NCBI RefSeq assembly: GCF_964019385.1
Contig: NC_088654.1
Location: 17,994,174 to 18,058,173 of the forward strand
Length of the DNA: 64,000 nt
Reading direction: 5' to 3'
DNA from: Sycon ciliatum
Taxonomy: Eukaryota; Porifera; Calcarea; Leucosolenida; Sycettidae
The notes under the pieces were generated by a model. That model worked only from the letters and a program-made list of their open reading frames with translations, did no database searches and was not told the DNA's origin. How positions within the stretch are numbered: position 1 is the first letter of the stretch; each line of letters opens with the position of its first letter. Shown in pieces: positions 47,112 to 56,870 of this stretch. Both the position numbers and the translations under genes were made by a program.

Positions 47112-48584
47112 CTAGTTGACGGTACTGCCTAACAGAAAGGCCAGGCTTAGCGATTTGAAAGTGGAGCGCTTTCTTTCGAGGCGTGCTGTGTCTGGGAGCT
47201 GGTTCCACAGGATAGCTCCAGCATGGCTAATGCGCTTAGCTGAGGATGCAGTGGGGGAGACAGGAATGATGAGTAACTTGCTGTTCCCTCCTCGTGTTCG
47301 GAGAGAGGGACTACGGGTGAAAAAGCTTGCAAACAGAGTACTTGAAGATTTGTTCAGGCAGCGCCAAATGAATACAAGGATGTGCATGTGGGTGTATATG
47401 CTGAGGGTATGGGCATTCATGCGTTCAAGTAAGGGAGCCGTGTGAGTGCGAGGGGCTGCCCTGCACACCGAGCGAGCCGCACGTTTGAACAAACTATTTA
47501 GGCGCTTATCCTGATAAGACGATAAGAAAGGGGCATAGGCAGCAGATGCATAGTCAAATTCTGATAGTATAAAGGACCTGAAAAACTGAACACGGCAAGA
47601 AAAAGGCAAACATGCTGCACTTCGATTTAGTAGCCCAATCTTAGCGGCAACGCGGCGTGCAACATGGCTTGTCATGGTGTTCCAGCTCATGTCTGAGTCG
47701 AAATGTAGGCCAAGATACTTGGCCGTTTTCACAACAGGCAGCGTCTGCCCATTACAAATGACATGCAGCTCAAGTGCTTGAGATGGGGATGGGGGAATAG
47801 GCAATATCTGTGTCTTTCTTTCATTAAGAATTAAACCACGGCCCTTCAGCCAGGTGGCCAGGTGCTGAACAGCAGCTGAAAGGTGTGCAGAAACAGCTTC
47901 CGCAGACTCCCTGCTACATCGTATAGAGATGTCATCAGCAAACTGGATTGCTCCCACATTAAACGGCGATAGTTCTTCTGCTATGCCGCGGGCATAGACA
48001 ATAAATAGCAGTGGGCCCAGTACCGACCCCTGGGGGACACCTGAGTAACTGGTGTACGGGAGACTTCTAGTCTGGCCAACCTGAACGTACTGTTCTCTAT
48101 CAGAGAGGTAATCCACCAGCCAACAGAGTGCCGTGTCGCAGATGCCAAGTTCGAACAGATCTTGCACAAGAGTTTGATGTTTCACTTTATCGAATGCCTT
48201 TGACATATCAACAAAGGCTACACCTGTGTTGAGTCTGTTCATACGGGCCTCACAGATACCTTCCACAGCTAGCACTAGTGCGTCGGATGTAGAGTGGTGG
48301 GATCTGTAGCCGAAATGAGTTGGCGGGAATAAATTGCTCTGGACTAGATATCGTGTGAGTTGCTCGTGGACTATCCTTTCCAACACTTTGGATGCAATCG
48401 ATAACAAGGACACTGGTCGATGATTCTTTGGCATGCTCGGATCTCCGCCTTTGAAGAGTGGCGATATCCTAGCACTTTTCATCTGGGCAGGAAATATGCC
48501 CTCTCTCAGGGACTTGTTAAAGATCAAAGTCAGGGATGGCGCCAGTACGTCTGCATGTGCGCGGAGAAGGGCTGCAGAAATGTC
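47112..48584 (-). CDS. LINE ORF2, 3' part: reverse transcriptase
   Basis: Continues the frame of 51740-53105. Motifs: NHRPVSLLSIASKVLERIVH, VAFVDMSKAFDKVKHQ (A), SGVPQGSVLGPLLFIVY (B), IQFADDISIRC (C, intact), KYLGLHFDSDMSWN, and the C-terminus AILWNQLPDTARLE. All catalytic residues are present. Together the two parts give an ORF2 of about 945 codons, a normal CR1-clade length. Confidence 0.87.
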   Translation of the reverse strand, partial: DISAALLRAHADVLAPSLTLIFNKSLREGIFPAQMKSARISPLFKGGDPSMPKNHRPVSLLSIASKVLERIVHEQLTRYLVQSNLFPPTHFGYRSHHSTSDALVLAVEGICEARMNRLNTGVAFVDMSKAFDKVKHQTLVQDLFELGICDTALCWLVDYLSDREQYVQVGQTRSLPYTSYSGVPQGSVLGPLLFIVYARGIAEELSPFNVGAIQFADDISIRCSRESAEAVSAHLSAAVQHLATWLKGRGLILNERKTQILPIPPSPSQALELHVICNGQTLPVVKTAKYLGLHFDSDMSWNTMTSHVARRVAAKIGLLNRSAACLPFSCRVQFFRSFILSEFDYASAAYAPFLSSYQDKRLNSLFKRAARSVCRAAPRTHTAPLLERMNAHTLSIYTHMHILVFIWRCLNKSSSTLFASFFTRSPSLRTRGGNSKLLIIPVSPTASSAKRISHAGAILWNQLPDTARLERKRSTFKSLSLAFLLGSTVN

Positions 48585-48589
48585 ATCAT

Positions 48590-48888
48590 TGTTGCGTTCC
48601 GAGAACGTACCTAAAACTCCAGTCTACTCTCGAGATCACTCAGATCGCAACTGACTTTATTTACAAGAACACGAGGTGATAAATCCAGAAGACTCCGGAA
48701 CATAACAGCAAGCTACATGCACGTACTATGTACAGGGCAGTTCAAATCGTACGGGATTCATTGTACGCTAGATTGATTGTTCACTTAGCTAACAAACCAC
48801 AACACAGTCGGAAGCCCGCGGTTGACAGGACGCGTGCGTAAAACAATACAGATTGTATATCAGTGGTTGTTGATTGCAAACCACAACA
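48590..48888 (-). repeat. 3' LTR
   Basis: 299 bp, TG...CA ends. Compared by eye it differs from the 5' LTR at a single position (T at about 48607 versus C). Confidence 0.95.
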
Positions 48889-48903
48889 TCTCCCTTTTTC
48901 TTG
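48889..48903 (-). promoter_or_regulatory. Polypurine tract
   Basis: Minus strand reads AAGAAAAAGGGAGA directly before the 3' LTR, the expected plus-strand primer. Confidence 0.85.
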
Positions 48904-49000
48904 AGAGCAGAGGCACAGCTACATAGAAGAGTGAGGAGTGACTAATGCACGACAGTAGAATAGAAGAGACTATCAATAGTCAGGATTGTGGGTAAGATTG

Positions 49001-51391
49001 TTACAAGTCAAGCCGAACGGTTGGTTGGCTTACGCGGCTGGATCGCCGCAGGGTTGGCTGGGGCTCGGTTGGGCCCTGGTTGTTCCGCTCAACTTCGACC
49101 ATCCTCGGCTCAGGTACACATTCCTCCGGCTGAGGAGTTTGGCGCGGCGTTGAGCTGGGCAGCACGGCCAGGTGACGGCGATTCCTGCGGTAGCGCGACA
49201 GGTCAGCCGTGACGACACTGTACGACCGATCAGACAGGCGATCAGCTACTACCGCCTCAGCCTTGAGGTCGGACACCCAGACAGATGTCCCTTGCTGTAG
49301 GACAGGGAGCTCTTGCGTACGGCGAGCAGCATTGAATGTTGCACACTGTTGCTCTTTACTCTTGGCCTCCCACTGCTGAAGTGCTGGGAGATCGGGCCCG
49401 CTCGGGGTGAGTGCCGTGTCGGATACTGGGAGGTTCGTTCGCAGTCGGCGTCCAAAGAGTAGCTCTGCTGGAGAGAAGCCGTTCGCGAGAGGTGTAGAGC
49501 GGTATGCCAGCAAGGCTTCGTCCGGATGCTGGTTGGATTCGAGGAGACGCTTTACAGTTCTGACCGCCCGCTCTGCTTCGCCGCTGCTCTGGGAAAAGCG
49601 GGGACTGCTGGTGCGGTGGGTGAACTTGCTTTTTGCAGCAAACGCTTCGAACTCCGCACTCGCAAACTGTGGCCCGTTGTCTGAAACGACGGTTTGCGGA
49701 ACTCCATGGATGGCAAATACCGCAGACAGTGCCTTGATGACCGCACTTGTCGTTGTGGACCGCAGCACCGGGGCGTGAAGGTAGCGGGAGAAATGGTCCA
49801 CTACGACGAGACGTTCCGTGCCGTTGTGCGTTAGGATGTCCACTCCTACCCTCTCCCATGGCAAGGAGGGGAAGTCGGTTGGCTGAAGCGGCTCAGGAGG
49901 CTTCTTCAAATCCACGCAGACACGAACAGATCCGTTCGGTTTAATGACTGAGGCCACTGGCGCACACCAGTCGGTAGGTTTCTCCACGCGCTCAATGACG
50001 CCCGCAGCCTCCATGCGGTCCAGTTCACTGTGGACTTTGGCTCGGATTGGAAGCGGAATGCGCCGGGCTGTGACGCAGTTGTACGGCTTAGCGGGTTCCT
50101 TGAGGACGATCGCGACAGGGTCCCCAAGTATGCTGCCGATCGTGGGGCGCACCTCCGTAGAACAGGCCTGTGGTCGTTGGATAAGCCCCATGCGGCTCGA
50201 CTGGTCACGGCTGAGGAGATTGACGGTGCCGCTGGCAATGACGACAATAGCCATGTCATAGCTGGCATCCTGCAGCTTGGCGGTGGTTGTGAACTGGCCC
50301 TGGACGGGGAGCGTCTTGCCGTCGGGGCCCACCAGGCGTGAAACGCATGGGTCAATGGCTGGTGGCGATGGCAGGGCTTGGTAGCTATCCAGGGTCATGA
50401 TAGACAGATCTGCTCCTGTGTCGATCTTGAATGGGGTGCTGGTGCCACACATGTCCAGTGTGATCATCCATGGCTCAGACCTGGGCTGGCTGGAGCTGGA
50501 GGCAGCACTCCCAGAGTGACTCTGCTCTGTGGCTGCTCCCATGAAAATGGTGTCGACGTCATTTGCATCCAGCAGGTCGACAGTGTGAGCAGCGGTACTG
50601 GTGGCAGATCTGCATACTGTGGCGAAGTGGCCCAGCTTGCCACAAGTGCGGCACTTCTGTGATTGAGCAGGGCAGCGCGCGCGGTCTGATTTATGATCAG
50701 TCGACAAGCCACACCAACGACACTTATGGACAGTTGAATCTCTGGAGTACCGTGCTTGGCTGGACGGAGATGGCTTGGATGGCCCTTGTTTGACGGGAGG
50801 ACGCCAGTCTTGTGGTTGTCGGGGTGTGTAAGCAGCCGCGGCGAGGTTCATGGGTGCTTGTAGTGCCAGCTCTTTGTTGACGGACTCGGTTTTCCGGGCA
50901 GAGGCAATAGCATCGGCGAGCGTCAAAGATGTGTGGTCTTTCAGTTGTAACTGCTTCGAGACGGCTCTGTCCGTCATATGCGCGACGAACCTGTCCCTGA
51001 TCCGTTCGTCGGGCTTGTCGAAGGCACAATATTTAGCTGCAGCGCGGAGGCGGCGGACGAACTCCTCCACGGACTCTCCGGGATGCTGCGTTGTTTGCTC
51101 AAATATTGTTCTCTGGTGGATGACGTTCACGGCCGGTGTGAAGTATTTGTCCAGAGCTGCCGTGACGGAGTCGTACTTTTTCCTGGTGTCGTCCGTCAGC
51201 GGGAGAGCATCAAAGATGTTGTCGGCCTCGGCACCCATGGCATACAACAAAGTGCTAATTTGACGGGTTTCATCATCCTGATCCAACTTGGAGAGGGACC
51301 GAAAGCGCTCGAACCGTTTGGTCCACTGTGGCCACGACTGGGGAGAACTGAAGTCGAAGGAGTCTGGCAGGGGAAACTTGGCGGACGACAT
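49001..51391 (-). CDS. Gag-protease-(RT deleted)-integrase fusion
   Basis: 796 codons without a stop. Gag (residues 1-200) has the WPQWTKRFERF type start seen in Ty3-like gags; nucleocapsid has CRWCGLSTDHKSDRARC and CRTCGKLGHFATVC knuckles (about 225-265); protease has FKIDTGADLSIM (about 320). The start of RT follows (IERVEKPTDWCAPVASVIKP, VCVDLKK), then at about residue 497 the text jumps to PWERVGVDIL of the integrase core. Catalytic D, D (VVSDNGPQF) and E (SGEAER) have D35E spacing. RT catalytic core, RNase H and the integrase zinc finger are missing, in frame. The C-terminus ends SRVSQPTVRLDL. Confidence 0.9.
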   Translation of the reverse strand: MSSAKFPLPDSFDFSSPQSWPQWTKRFERFRSLSKLDQDDETRQISTLLYAMGAEADNIFDALPLTDDTRKKYDSVTAALDKYFTPAVNVIHQRTIFEQTTQHPGESVEEFVRRLRAAAKYCAFDKPDERIRDRFVAHMTDRAVSKQLQLKDHTSLTLADAIASARKTESVNKELALQAPMNLAAAAYTPRQPQDWRPPVKQGPSKPSPSSQARYSRDSTVHKCRWCGLSTDHKSDRARCPAQSQKCRTCGKLGHFATVCRSATSTAAHTVDLLDANDVDTIFMGAATEQSHSGSAASSSSQPRSEPWMITLDMCGTSTPFKIDTGADLSIMTLDSYQALPSPPAIDPCVSRLVGPDGKTLPVQGQFTTTAKLQDASYDMAIVVIASGTVNLLSRDQSSRMGLIQRPQACSTEVRPTIGSILGDPVAIVLKEPAKPYNCVTARRIPLPIRAKVHSELDRMEAAGVIERVEKPTDWCAPVASVIKPNGSVRVCVDLKKPPEPLQPTDFPSLPWERVGVDILTHNGTERLVVVDHFSRYLHAPVLRSTTTSAVIKALSAVFAIHGVPQTVVSDNGPQFASAEFEAFAAKSKFTHRTSSPRFSQSSGEAERAVRTVKRLLESNQHPDEALLAYRSTPLANGFSPAELLFGRRLRTNLPVSDTALTPSGPDLPALQQWEAKSKEQQCATFNAARRTQELPVLQQGTSVWVSDLKAEAVVADRLSDRSYSVVTADLSRYRRNRRHLAVLPSSTPRQTPQPEECVPEPRMVEVERNNQGPTEPQPTLRRSSRVSQPTVRLDL

Positions 51392-51419
51392 CGTGGTCGG
51401 TGTACTACAGGTTCCAAAT

Positions 51420-51435
51420 CAGACTTCTGACACCA
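51420..51435 (-). promoter_or_regulatory. Primer-binding site
   Basis: Directly inside the 5' LTR, minus strand reads TGGTGTCAGAAGTCTG. The first 13 bases fit the 3' end of metazoan tRNA-Leu(CAA) as I remember it; TGG pairs with the CCA end. Confidence 0.7.
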
Positions 51436-51734
51436 TGTTGCGTTCCGAGAACGCACCTAAAACTCCAGTCTACTCTCGAGATCACTCAGATCGCAACTGA
51501 CTTTATTTACAAGAACACGAGGTGATAAATCCAGAAGACTCCGGAACATAACAGCAAGCTACATGCACGTACTATGTACAGGGCAGTTCAAATCGTACGG
51601 GATTCATTGTACGCTAGATTGATTGTTCACTTAGCTAACAAACCACAACACAGTCGGAAGCCCGCGGTTGACAGGACGCGTGCGTAAAACAATACAGATT
51701 GTATATCAGTGGTTGTTGATTGCAAACCACAACA
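51436..51734 (-). repeat. 5' LTR
   Basis: 299 bp, TG...CA ends, one difference from the 3' LTR, implying insertion very recently. Confidence 0.95.
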
Positions 51735-51739
51735 ATCAT

Positions 51740-53105
51740 CACCGCTGGACTTGGCCGGATTTAAACGTTCGAGGAGCTTCCTCACTCTGGCAATAGACAC
51801 TGGCGCAAAGGCTGTCAGATCAGTGCTTGAGGCGGGCCCGTAGGGAAATGAGAGATGCACTGGGCGGCTGGCGTCCTCTACTATCTCTGCAAAGGTGTTT
51901 CGGATGGCATCAACAGAACATTGAGGTGGCTGAGATTGTCGATGTTTACCACTCAATTCTTTGATCGTGTGCCATGTCTGTTTGGTATTGCCAGACGCAG
52001 CTCGAAACTTGGATTGGTAGTAGGTCTCTTTCTGTTGCCTATTATAGCTGGTAGCTTCCCGCCTGGCAGCCTTGAAAGCTGAGTGGGAATGTTCTGTTCC
52101 ATCACTAAGCCACCTCCTATGGAGCCGGTTGCGCTTGGTCAAGAGGTGTAATAACTGGCGGTTCATCCATGGTACTGATTTTTTCTTGCGTCGAGGGCTT
52201 GGTGCAAGAGGAGCATGTCTGTCTAACACTTGTAGAAAGCGGCTGGCCCACTCAGTCCACATGACAGTTGGGCTTCCGTCAATTTCACAAAAATCCTGTT
52301 GGACCAAATCTGCCTTGAACTGGTCATGATTTATGTTTCGGTAGTGTCGCCGTAGCCCAGAAGTTACAGTACTTCTTACTGGGCTGAGTTGAAATTCACT
52401 GAGAACTGCTGCATGGTCACTGAACGCGATGGGGATAACAGTAGCCATATTTAGAGGGTCGAATGTATTGTAAAATTGATCCAGTGTGGTTGGTGCAGAG
52501 TTTGCTGAGAACCGAGTCGGCTGGTGAACTCCGGGATATAAACTGTAGCTGGCCACGAGGTCAGATAGATAATGAAGCTGTGGATCTGGAGGTGCTGTTG
52601 GATTGGTGTTTATGTTGATGTCGCCACAAATAATCACGTTCTTCCCGGGCATTATAGCTGAATGGAGGTGGTCGTCCAGGCAGTCCCAGTATCGAACTGG
52701 CTCAGATGGAGGTCGATAAATGGTTCCTATCAAACAAGTTCCAGATTGGCAATGGATTTCTCCCCAGCAGCTCTCAATTGCCGATTCTGTGAGGTCCATT
52801 CTTGGCTTGACCAGGAAGGACGCCTTGGAGTACAGGCAGACTCCTCCACCGGCCTGATCTTTTCTGTCTGATCGCAGTATGTTGAAGCCATCCAAAGCTA
52901 TCTCTCCATCAGACACGGTGTCGTCTAGCCAGGTCTCGTTTACACAGATGATGTCAGGACTGTGAAGGTCGGCAAGCCATGCCAGCTCTCCAACTTTGTT
53001 CCTCAGGCTCCTAATGTTCAGCAGTAAAATTCGAATTGTTGGAGTTTGCGTTTGCATATTCAGTTCATGAGCAGCAGGGTCGTTGCCTAATCTTCTTCCA
53101 GTCAT
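51740..53105 (-). CDS. LINE ORF2, 5' part: AP-type endonuclease
   Basis: ATG within the ATGA overlap with ORF1. Endonuclease motifs: LLLNIRSLRNK, INETW-type VNETWLDD, GGGVCLYSK, GTIYRPPS, IICGDININ, LDQFYNT and the terminal SDHAAVLS. RT starts with RRKKKSVPWMN, KSSGDD and so on. The frame runs into the LTR at 51734; without that insertion it continues directly at 48584. Confidence 0.87.
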
Positions 53106-53683
53106 TGCACAGATATATCATCCACATCCTGACTTAGAGATGCAAATGCGTTGCCAACAGTGACACTAAACTTCGCAGCTTGCGTCTCGGGCGGCGAGTC
53201 ACGCTGATAGCCCCGTGATTTCTGGCCTGGAGTCCGGGCCGGTGCTCCACAGGTGTCATCTAGGATATCGCAATCCACGCCGTATCCGCTCTTACTGCCG
53301 TCCATTCGGCTGCTGCTGCTGTTGGTGGTCGTGGTGCTGCTCTGCGCTGTTTGTTGATCTCCACTGGCATCAGACTGGGTGTACTTATCGAAGTTCCACT
53401 CTCTTGTGTACACAGGCCTTGGCCAGAAGCGCTTTTTGCTGAGAAACGATTCGTCCGCTGCACTGGCAACAATACGCGCAGTGGAGGATTTTTCTTTTTG
53501 AAATATTTTTACGTCAAACACTTGGACATTGTGGTCAGCCTCAGCTGCTCTTGCTGCGATGAACTCCTTCAGCTGGTCTGCAGTAATTGCATGCATCAGA
53601 TTTCCGACAAACAGGACTCTCTTCTTCGCTGTGGGTTTGGTGGAGGTGATGAGTCGCCATGTGGCGTCCGAATCCTCACTCAT
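53102..53683 (-). CDS. LINE ORF1 with RRM-like domain (5'-truncated)
   Basis: From MSEDSDATWRL, with an RRM-like fold signature (KRVLFVGNLMHAITADQLKE) and FWPRPVYTREW, then a Ser/Thr/Asp-rich tail ending DDISVQ. The homologous ORF1 at 60190-61293 is about 170 residues longer at its N-terminus, so this copy is 5'-truncated. The stop overlaps the start of ORF2 as ATGA. Confidence 0.78.
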   Translation of the reverse strand: MSEDSDATWRLITSTKPTAKKRVLFVGNLMHAITADQLKEFIAARAAEADHNVQVFDVKIFQKEKSSTARIVASAADESFLSKKRFWPRPVYTREWNFDKYTQSDASGDQQTAQSSTTTTNSSSSRMDGSKSGYGVDCDILDDTCGAPARTPGQKSRGYQRDSPPETQAAKFSVTVGNAFASLSQDVDDISVQ

Positions 53684-53869
53684 CTCTTCAAATTTCGGCA
53701 AGCGATCCACATGTGGCGGGGTCAACTCCACCAAGATAAGATAACAAAAGCATTCATATGTTTTTAAAACAGAAAAAAAAGTGGTCAACAGCAGAGGCTA
53801 TGGTGGCAGCATGATGCCAGCATGATCGATGAAAGAAGCAGCAGAAACATGAACATACTGAGCACTTAC

Positions 53870-53941
53870 AGAGTCCTGAGTTCGCCAAGGCCCGCGAAGC
53901 TAGTATTGTGTAGTACAGCCAGCCTATTCTCTTTCAATGTC
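53870..53941 (-). CDS. Gene 1 LRR exon
   Basis: 72 bp, acceptor cacag and donor GTAAG, phase 2-2. Encodes TLKENRLAVLHNTSF and a GLGELRTL end. It closely resembles the exon at 44644-44715 (same opening base plus TL, same VL.N.SF core), suggesting these two are related by exon duplication. Confidence 0.88.
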
Positions 53942-54214
53942 CTGTGTTTGAAAGAGCAATGAAAACATGATCTGGAAATTATAGAGATCGCAAGGTTATT
54001 TTACATACCCAACGGTCGTGCTTCACTTGGTACTAAAGTCTATGGATAAATGTGCACGATTTTTGTTTTCACTGGCCCAATACTAAGTTATATGAATGTG
54101 GGTGTGTCCGTGAGTGGTGAAATGGCTGGTAATTGCAGATGGAATAGCACAGTGAGTCTACCTGTCATAAAAATCAGCACTTGGAGCGTTATGTGTGGTC
54201 TCCAAGCTACTTAC

Positions 54215-54286
54215 AGGGTTCTCAAACTTGCGAGGTCACTGAATTGTCCTGGCAATAGCTCTGTCAGGCTGTTCCTGTCCAGGTTG
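54215..54286 (-). CDS. Gene 1 LRR exon
   Basis: 72 bp, acceptor ttttag and donor GTAA, phase 2-2. Encodes NLDRNSLTELLPGQF followed by an SDLASLRTL-type end, a canonical LRR. It sits only 273 bp upstream of the next LRR exon (53870-53941). Confidence 0.88.
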
Positions 54287-54917
54287 CTAAAATCATTGGT
54301 TTTTACACACAAGAAAATGTACATATGCACACAGAAATGCACATTCCACCTCCACGCCCACATACATGACCACACGCGCACGCGCACACACACATATATA
54401 CATGCTTGAACTTGTTGCTCACTGCCAACGTTGGTTCTCCCCGGGAGAGGGCAGAGAGACTCAAAAGGAGTCTTGGAAAGACGACTCAATGGGCTATTGA
54501 ACCGCCCAACGCCGACACCCCCTGAAATCCCCAAAACTCTGGGTGGACTTGGAAATGATCACACCTATGGGCTCACCACATCTCAGTAAGTGGGCAAGGA
54601 CAAGGTGCAGGAGAATAATTGATTGCATCAGGGTATCCGTCCATGGATCCAACTGCAGTTACCCTGCCCCCAGTGAAGGTAATACTCGTTACTAGTGTGG
54701 GTGGCTAAATCAGAGTGGATCTGATATCAGCTTCACTAGCAGCATTGATTACACAAGAGTTAATCTAGCGAGAAGCAGTCTATGGTTAACAGGTATGTGT
54801 ACTTCAAAGAGAAAGTATATATATATATATATATAGATATACACAATCTGCGATATTATATATATATTTATCGCCTTCTTAGTATTTGACCCCACTAATT
54901 TCCCTGATACCTAAGCG

Positions 54918-54969
54918 GTCAAATATATCGCGTATTTGACTGCTTAGTCAAATACGCGATATATTTGAC
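54918..54969. repeat. Perfect short hairpin
   Basis: 24-bp arms (gtcaaatatatcgcgtattt...) with a 4-bp loop. Confidence 0.85.
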
Positions 54970-55059
54970 TACTTATATTTGACTCCTTAGAACTTCTTGG
55001 ACTTAGAAATTTTCTCTCCAACTTAGAAAAAGAAATTTTTGAAGAAAGCAGAAATACAC

Positions 55060-55130
55060 AAGGTGGGATTTGAACCCACAGCCTTGTGAATCTCAGTCAC
55101 TCTTCCTTACCACCCAGCCACTGTGCTACC
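55060..55130 (-). repeat. tRNA-Leu-like sequence
   Basis: Minus strand has a perfect T arm (gtggg-ttcaaat-cccac), a 4-bp anticodon stem with loop CTGAGAT (anticodon GAG) and a D-arm-like region, but the acceptor stem does not pair. Probably a SINE head or pseudogene. Confidence 0.5.
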
Positions 55131-55261
55131 GATGCTGAACCTAGTTTAAACAATGATCTTGACTTTCAATGCAGTACAATGCGGTATAGGCTATAGTATA
55201 ATACTAGAATTACAAGGATATGTCGTATATGAAGAGAAGCCATTGCGTGGAGAACACGATA

Positions 55262-55390
55262 AATAGATTATAGACCTCATAGTTGGTCTATACAGGATAT
55301 ATAGACCTCGTAAAAGACCTCGGGGGACCTCGGTCTTTTACTCGGTCTAAATATCCTGTATAGACCTCCTAACCGGTCTATAATCTATAC
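55262..55390. repeat. Imperfect inverted repeat
   Basis: agattatagacctc... and ...ggtctataatct pair over about 55 bp with an internal agacctcgggggacctcggtct palindrome. Foldback MITE-like, lying directly beside the Penelope-like element. Confidence 0.65.
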
Positions 55391-55426
55391 ATATACACTA
55401 GTCAGAACAACAGATGGCTTGATCAG

Positions 55427-55470
55427 TCACAACTTAAAGTTTCATGCCATCTCAGGCACTCATCAGGTGA
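55427..55470 (-). ncRNA. Hammerhead motif in left Penelope arm
   Basis: Reverse complement of 56827-56870, same bases: UCAC/GUGA stem I, CUGAUGA, GUGCC-UGAGAU-GGCAU stem II, GAAA, a minimal CUUUAAG stem III and UU before the cut. Confidence 0.72.
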
Positions 55471-55743
55471 TATGAACATCAAGAAAAATAACCCACTATT
55501 TAAAGCCCAGTATGGCGGGACAAGGATAACAGAAAGCGCTAGGGGCGCTATCAACTCATATCCGATTCAGTGTCATAGCCAGTAAGGATCGCGGTACTAA
55601 GGTGATAAAGGATAAAGGTGATAAAACTGAGCTGGCCTAGCTAGTGAGTTCCGCGGTGCAAAGATGATGATGGTGACAAGGCGGCAGAGAGCTATCAACT
55701 GGCCCTACTGCCTGGAGGCAGGGTGCCTGATATGATCGCTTGA

Positions 55744-56562
55744 CGTGTCTCAAGCATATCTGCCGACAGCGGCGTATTCGCCGATGCTGCCCCTGCATAT
55801 CGCAATGCATTAGCGGCCAGCGGATTACCTGCCAACATCAAGTACATTGACCCAACGCCACCTGCTGCAATGAACGGCAGCAAGCAAAAAAGAAAAAGGA
55901 AACGGAATGTGGTGTGGTTTAACCCGCCATACTCCAAGAGTGTCCGGACCAACATCGCCGGCACCTTCCTCCGGCTGATCGACAAGCATTTTCCTAAGGG
56001 GTCCAAAATGAACAAAATCTTCAACCGCTTCAATGTGAAGGTGAGCTACTCCTGTTTGCCGAATATGGCCCACATTATCAGTGGCCACAATAAGCGTCAA
56101 TTGTGCGTCCAGGAACCGGACAAGCCGTGCAACTGCCGTCGCAAGGACCAGTGCCCTCTCAACGGAGCGTGCCAAGCAACCAGCATAGTCTACGCGGCGG
56201 AGGTGTCGAGTGATGGCCACAGCGATGGGCCCAAAACCTACATTGGCAGTACGGAGCCTCCATTCAAGCTTCGATACGGGAACCACAAGACATCCATCAA
56301 GCTTCCTGGATACCGCAAATCCACGGGCCTCTCAAAGCATGTGTGGGAATTAAAAGATAATGGCAAGACGCACGACATCAAGTGGCGAGTGGTCCAGAAG
56401 GCCAAGGCCTACAGCAACATAACAAAAAGATGCAGCCTGTGCCTCGAGGAGAAGGCGAGAATAATCACTGCCGACAGGAGATCGAGCCTCAACAAGCGGT
56501 CGGAGTTGATATCCAAATGTCGACATCAAAATAAATTCATGCTGTCAACACCGATAACATGA
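55744..56562 (+). CDS. Penelope-like protein, C-terminal part with GIY-YIG nuclease
   Basis: Open from the codon after TGA (55741-55743); first ATG at 55870. It has the linker region (RKRKRNVVWFNPPYSKSVRT, KVSYSCLPNM), the Cys-rich segment CNCRRKDQCPLNGAC, then the GIY-YIG endonuclease: IVYAAEV as the GIY-like strand, KTYIGSTEPPFKLRYGNHKT with the YIG strand and Arg, and later LSKHVWELKD (the catalytic Glu may be in this helix). The RT palm and fingers are absent, so the element is 5'-truncated but its remaining frame is clean. Confidence 0.88.
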   Translation, partial: RVSSISADSGVFADAAPAYRNALAASGLPANIKYIDPTPPAAMNGSKQKRKRKRNVVWFNPPYSKSVRTNIAGTFLRLIDKHFPKGSKMNKIFNRFNVKVSYSCLPNMAHIISGHNKRQLCVQEPDKPCNCRRKDQCPLNGACQATSIVYAAEVSSDGHSDGPKTYIGSTEPPFKLRYGNHKTSIKLPGYRKSTGLSKHVWELKDNGKTHDIKWRVVQKAKAYSNITKRCSLCLEEKARIITADRRSSLNKRSELISKCRHQNKFMLSTPIT

Positions 56563-56826
56563 TCTTCTCGGCACCCTGCTTCCAGGCTGTAGGGCCAGTT
56601 GATAGCTCTCTGCCGCCTTGTCACCATCATCATCTTTGCACCGCGGAACTCACTAGCTAGGCCAGCTCAGTTTTATCACCTTTATCCTTTATCACCTTAG
56701 TACCGCGATCCTTACTGGCTATGACACTGAATCGGATATGAGTTGATAGCGCCCCTAGCGCTTTCTGTTATCCTTGTCCCGCCATACTGGGCTTTAAATA
56801 GTGGGTTATTTTTCTTGATGTTCATA

Positions 56827-56870
56827 TCACCTGATGAGTGCCTGAGATGGCATGAAACTTTAAGTTGTGA
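56827..56870 (+). ncRNA. Hammerhead motif in right Penelope arm
   Basis: Stem I UCAC/GUGA, CUGAUGA, stem II GUGCC/GGCAU (one G-U), GAAA, CUUUAAG and UU. Stem III is only 2-3 bp, typical of Penelope hammerheads, which work best as dimers. Confidence 0.75.

Larger units (their letters stand above)
48590..51734 (-). mobile_element. Young Ty3-like LTR retrotransposon with internal deletion
   Basis: 3145 bp, bounded by two 299-bp LTRs and a 5-bp target duplication ATCAT (48585-48589 and 51735-51739). It reads on the minus strand. It is inserted into ORF2 of a LINE that itself lies in an intron of gene 1. It encodes one frame (49001-51391). Confidence 0.95.
47112..53700 (-). mobile_element. Two-ORF CR1-like LINE split by an LTR element
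   Basis: Minus-strand LINE with ORF1 (5'-truncated), ORF2 endonuclease half (51740-53105) and RT half (47112-48584). The LTR element at 48590-51734 and its 5-bp target duplication account for the whole interruption; the frame continues across it. It lies in the intron between LRR exons 45918 and 53870. Confidence 0.86.

Noticed and set aside
55060..55130. Functional tRNA-Leu gene
   Set aside because: T arm and anticodon stem pair, but the acceptor stem does not.
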